NCBI GenBank assembly: GCA_030673825.1
Contig: JAUTCS010000149.1
Coordinates: 1 to 56,650, forward strand
Reading direction: 5' to 3'
Origin: Verrucomicrobiota bacterium JB024
Lineage (GTDB): Bacteria; Verrucomicrobiota; Verrucomicrobiia; Opitutales; Cerasicoccaceae
DNA length: 56,650 nucleotides
How positions within the stretch are numbered: position 1 is the first letter of the stretch; each line of letters begins with the position of its first letter. Under the pieces are notes generated by a model that was not told the origin of the DNA, did not search any database, and saw only the letters and a program-made list of their open reading frames with translations. A program made the translations under genes and the position numbers. Positions 54,373 to 56,650 of the stretch are shown here, one piece after another.

Positions 54373-56049
54373 TTACTCGTCCTGGGGCAGCGGGCGCGAC
54401 TCCAAAACCAGCTTGCGCTCCTCGGGCAGCAGCGCGTCCACGTCCACACCCGCCAAGGCGGAGCGAGCCTCAGCCTCCTGCCCCAGCAAACGGTAGGCAA
54501 GCGACTGGGCGAGCTTGCCGCGCAAGGGCAGCTCTTTTAATTCGTCGAGCGTCGTCAAAGCCTTGTCCGGTTCGCCCTTCATGCACTGGGCCAGGGCCCA
54601 GGTGACGCGGTAGTCGGTGTTTTCCGGATCATAGCTGAAATTACGCAACGCCACGCCCTCGGCCTGGCGGCGTTCGACATCAAGCACCATGGCCATCCAG
54701 GCGTACTCGTCGCCGATGTCCCGGTCCTGCGGGAAATTCGCCCGTGCCTCCTGCAGGAGCTTGAGCATGCCGAGGGAGTCGCGGTTGCGCTCACGCAGGG
54801 CGTAGAGCTGGAGGTAGGCGTCGCGGTCCCAAGGCTCGTCGCGGATGATCTCCTGAAGGATGGCGGCCTCCTCTTTTTCGAAGCCGAGTCGCTGCGTCAC
54901 CAGCAGGACCTCGCGCAACTGCGGCAGCGTAGCCGCGCCCAGCCAGCGGGTGAAGGCGGGGTTCGGGTAGTTGCGGGCCTCGACCCGGTCGAGCGTACGG
55001 GTCAGCGGCGGCAGCAGCGAGGCGAAGCCCTCCGCCCCGGTCCAGTCCACCTTCGAGTTGTACGAGCGCAGGGCTTTTAACTGATCGGTGCGGATCATGG
55101 CCTCGGCCACGCGGTTGGCGACGGGCGGGCGGTTGAGGTTCATGACCGCGCTGTCCTCCTGCGCGAGAGTGATGATGAGGTCGTTTTCGTTATGATCCAG
55201 CAGCCAGTCGAAAATCGCGGTCAGGGCGGGCACATCGCGCTGGTTGTCCGTGATGAGCTGCCGAAGCTTTTGCTCAAACAGCGGGCGGTCCAACTCGTAA
55301 AAAACCTGAAGCGCCAGCAAACGCGCGCCGATGTCGTCACGCCCCACGGTCCAGATGCGCTCGGCGGTGGCGCGCTCGGCGGCGGTATCCCCAAGCTGAC
55401 GCTCCATCTCCAGCAGGAGTGCAGCCGCCTCGGCACGGACCTCGGGCTGGGCGAGCAGGCCGTCGAGGCGCTGCATGGTCGGCTGGAGCTCGTCCCGGGA
55501 AAGTGTCTCCGCCTCGGCCACACAAAGGCGGAGTGCCGTCTGCGCATCATCCGGGTTGCGCTCATAAGCCTCTCGCAGGTAGGCCAATGCGGTCTGCTTA
55601 TCCCCGGCGGCGAAAGCCAGCTCCGCCCCCAGCAGGGAAAAAGCGGGCGTCCCGGCCAGCTCGTTACCGCTCCCGGCCAACTCGCGGTAGGCCACCAGCG
55701 CGTCCCCGGCCCGCTCATAGCGGACCATCGCGCCAAGCCAGGTCTTGAGCGCCTCATAGTCGCCGGGCTGGAGTCGGCTCAGGTGCTGGTACACCGGCAC
55801 GCACCCGGCATTCCCAACCGTATCGAGCAGGCGGGCCTGCGTCTCCAGCGCGATCAGATTATCCGGGTCCATGGCGACGGCCTCGGCCAACAGATCAACC
55901 ATCCGATCCGGATTGCCGTTTTCGTAGGCCTCCCGGGCCTTGACCAGCGCCCCGGCCTGCTGCTGCCGGTTGATCCACCCCAACGCCGACCACAGCCCCG
56001 CAATGAGCAGGACCGCGATGACGGCGATGATGATCAGCTTTTTACGCAT
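54373..56049 (-). CDS. Membrane-anchored TPR-repeat protein
   Basis: 558 aa from the ATG at 56049; the longer start (56082) precedes the anchor by a Cys-rich stretch. An N-terminal helix (KLIIIAVIAVLLIAGLWSALG) is followed by tetratricopeptide repeats over most of the length. Repeats are visible from AREAYENGNPDRMVDLLAEA and TALAYLREAYERNPDDAQ to NFSYDPENTDYRVTWALAQC. It is probably a scaffold facing the periplasm. No specific partner is known; the gene lies 11 bp upstream of rsmG. Confidence 0.85.
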   Translation of the reverse strand: MRKKLIIIAVIAVLLIAGLWSALGWINRQQQAGALVKAREAYENGNPDRMVDLLAEAVAMDPDNLIALETQARLLDTVGNAGCVPVYQHLSRLQPGDYEALKTWLGAMVRYERAGDALVAYRELAGSGNELAGTPAFSLLGAELAFAAGDKQTALAYLREAYERNPDDAQTALRLCVAEAETLSRDELQPTMQRLDGLLAQPEVRAEAAALLLEMERQLGDTAAERATAERIWTVGRDDIGARLLALQVFYELDRPLFEQKLRQLITDNQRDVPALTAIFDWLLDHNENDLIITLAQEDSAVMNLNRPPVANRVAEAMIRTDQLKALRSYNSKVDWTGAEGFASLLPPLTRTLDRVEARNYPNPAFTRWLGAATLPQLREVLLVTQRLGFEKEEAAILQEIIRDEPWDRDAYLQLYALRERNRDSLGMLKLLQEARANFPQDRDIGDEYAWMAMVLDVERRQAEGVALRNFSYDPENTDYRVTWALAQCMKGEPDKALTTLDELKELPLRGKLAQSLAYRLLGQEAEARSALAGVDVDALLPEERKLVLESRPLPQDE

Positions 56050-56133
56050 CCGCCCTTGAACATGGGCACATCCCCCGCACACTTCAAGCCCACTCGACCT
56101 CCGGAGAAAAAGTTCAGTTTAGCCTTGAGACGC

Positions 56134-56157
56134 ATCAATTTATCCGGATATGTTGAT
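56134..56157. promoter_or_regulatory. Dyad upstream of the metH start
   Basis: ATCAA-tt-TATCCGGATA-tg-TTGAT is a 20-of-24 symmetric dyad centred on a perfect 10-bp palindrome (56141-56150), ending 13 bp before the metH ATG. ATCAA/TTGAT-ended palindromes are the type bound by ArsR-family regulators of methionine-cycle genes. No such regulator is in the window. Confidence 0.35.
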
Positions 56158-56170
56158 TTGAAATTTAAAA

Positions 56171-56521
56171 ATGAAAACGTCATCGACCGACAAACCCCTT
56201 TCCGCCCGCGGGCAGCAGCTGCTCAAGCTGCTGCAGGAGCGCACCGTCTTTCTCGACGGAGCCATGGGCACCATGATCCAGCAGCACAAACTGACGGAGG
56301 AGGACTTCCGCGGGGACAAGTTCAAGGACGCCGAGAAGGCGCTCAAGGGCAACAACGACCTGCTCGTCTTCACTCGGCCCGACGTGATCTCCGGCATCCA
56401 CCGCGCTTTTTTGGAGGCCGGGGCCGACATCATCGAGTCGAACCCACCAACCTTGAGGAAGCCGTGGAAAAGTTCCCGGAGGCCATCAACGCCGCCATTC
56501 AGAAACTGCAGGACGATATGA
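56171..56521 (+). pseudogene. metH: Broken methionine synthase: MetH N-terminus only
   Basis: The first 90 or so codons are a good MetH homocysteine-binding barrel start: [43 protein letters not shown], and [12 protein letters not shown]. Normal MetH would continue with an ESNTF-like segment and over 1000 residues. Here the frame instead runs into [15 protein letters not shown] and stops at 56521. The break point is close to 56443. Either a genuine truncation/rearrangement or an assembly join near the edge of the contig. The rest of metH is not in the window. Confidence 0.75.
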
Positions 56522-56601
56522 TCAAAATGCAGCAGGAACAGGCCAATAAAATCGTTACGCCCGACGAACTGCGCGGCGGCAAAAACGATATCATTATCTA
56601 G
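56444..56601 (+). pseudogene. Out-of-frame C-terminal fragment of an unidentified gene
   Basis: In the frame shifted by one base from metH, the reading is open back through the break and continues as [18 protein letters not shown], then [20 protein letters not shown], ending PDELRGGKNDIII and TAG at 56601. It has normal coding character (amphipathic helix, many Gln/Lys) but no recognised family and is not MetH. It is read as the tail of another protein joined to the metH start. The boundary at 56444 is approximate. Confidence 0.5.
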
Positions 56602-56633
56602 AAAAATCCCACAGATTCAGGATCAGTCACGGG

Positions 56634-56650
56634 GTTGCAAATATTGCAAC
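56634..56650. repeat. Perfect dyad at the extreme right end
   Basis: GTTGCAA-ATA-TTGCAAC is a perfect 7-bp inverted repeat ending at the last base of the window. It may be an operator for a gene outside, or coincide with a contig end. Confidence 0.4.

Noticed and set aside
55192-56601. Single 469-aa plus-strand ORF through the TPR gene and metH fragment
   Set aside because: Most of it is antisense to the TPR gene. Only its last 50 or so codons (after the metH break) look like coding sequence, and these are reported separately.

Overview
This 56.65 kb window is GC-rich (roughly 60% or more by eye) and looks chromosomal, from a Verrucomicrobiota bacterium of the Opitutae/Puniceicoccales type. 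The pointers are a type II pseudopilin with the H-X9-DG processing motif, two PEP-CTERM surface proteins, a LacI regulator of the form common in Opitutae, a squalene-hopene cyclase, and a mix of Gram-negative envelope genes (LolA-like, LpxL-like, OmpA-like, MscS, MsbA-like). No rRNA, CRISPR array, prophage or intact insertion sequence was seen. The taxonomic call rests on family knowledge, not on a search.

Left end (1-1.6 kb): the N-terminus of a NodU-type carbamoyltransferase and an SGNH hydrolase, the edge of a glycan or natural-product modification cluster. 1.9-14.2 kb: a polyamine locus. The potABCD importer (minus strand) faces a LacI-family regulator, which is followed on the plus strand by a class III aminotransferase, alanine dehydrogenase, a GNAT acetyltransferase, an HDAC-like deacetylase, an AstD-like aldehyde dehydrogenase and an iron-type alcohol dehydrogenase. 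Together these could import putrescine or spermidine, acetylate, transaminate, oxidise and deacetylate it to GABA, and regenerate pyruvate from the alanine formed. Both the pot operon and the catabolic operon carry sigma-54-like -24/-12 sequences.

14.4-17.1 kb: a DNRLRE-type PEP-CTERM protein behind another sigma-54-like promoter, paired with a tungstate-binding-protein-like solute-binding protein, then a lone pseudopilin. 17.3-21.7 kb: squalene-hopene cyclase, a TetR regulator (both preceded by the same ATACGTAT palindrome) and a phosphatase-diacylglycerol kinase fusion. 21.8-33.3 kb: mixed housekeeping and envelope genes: a thioredoxin-CcdA fusion, MscS, GPP34, tRNA-Lys(UUU), an orphan response regulator, a CbiX-like protein, an OmpA-like lipoprotein, an M20 peptidase, purH and a second PEP-CTERM protein.

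33.4-45.8 kb: fourteen tightly overlapping minus-strand genes form an aryl-polyene biosynthesis operon. It has a ketosynthase, chain-length factor, ACP, two hotdog dehydratases, AMP-ligase, two acyltransferases, glycosyltransferase, MMPL exporter and LolA-like protein. At the 5' end sit an FkbO/Hyg5/XanB2-type chorismatase and a flavin-dependent halogenase with the WxWxIP motif, so the product is predicted to be a xanthomonadin-like, possibly halogenated, aryl polyene made from a hydroxybenzoate starter.

Right end (45.8-56.65 kb): gltX, a SYLF-domain protein, an M14-like peptidase, gamma-carbonic anhydrase, an MsbA-like exporter, rsmG, a TPR protein, and an abnormal metH start that breaks after about 90 codons into unrelated out-of-frame sequence, either a real rearrangement or an assembly join.
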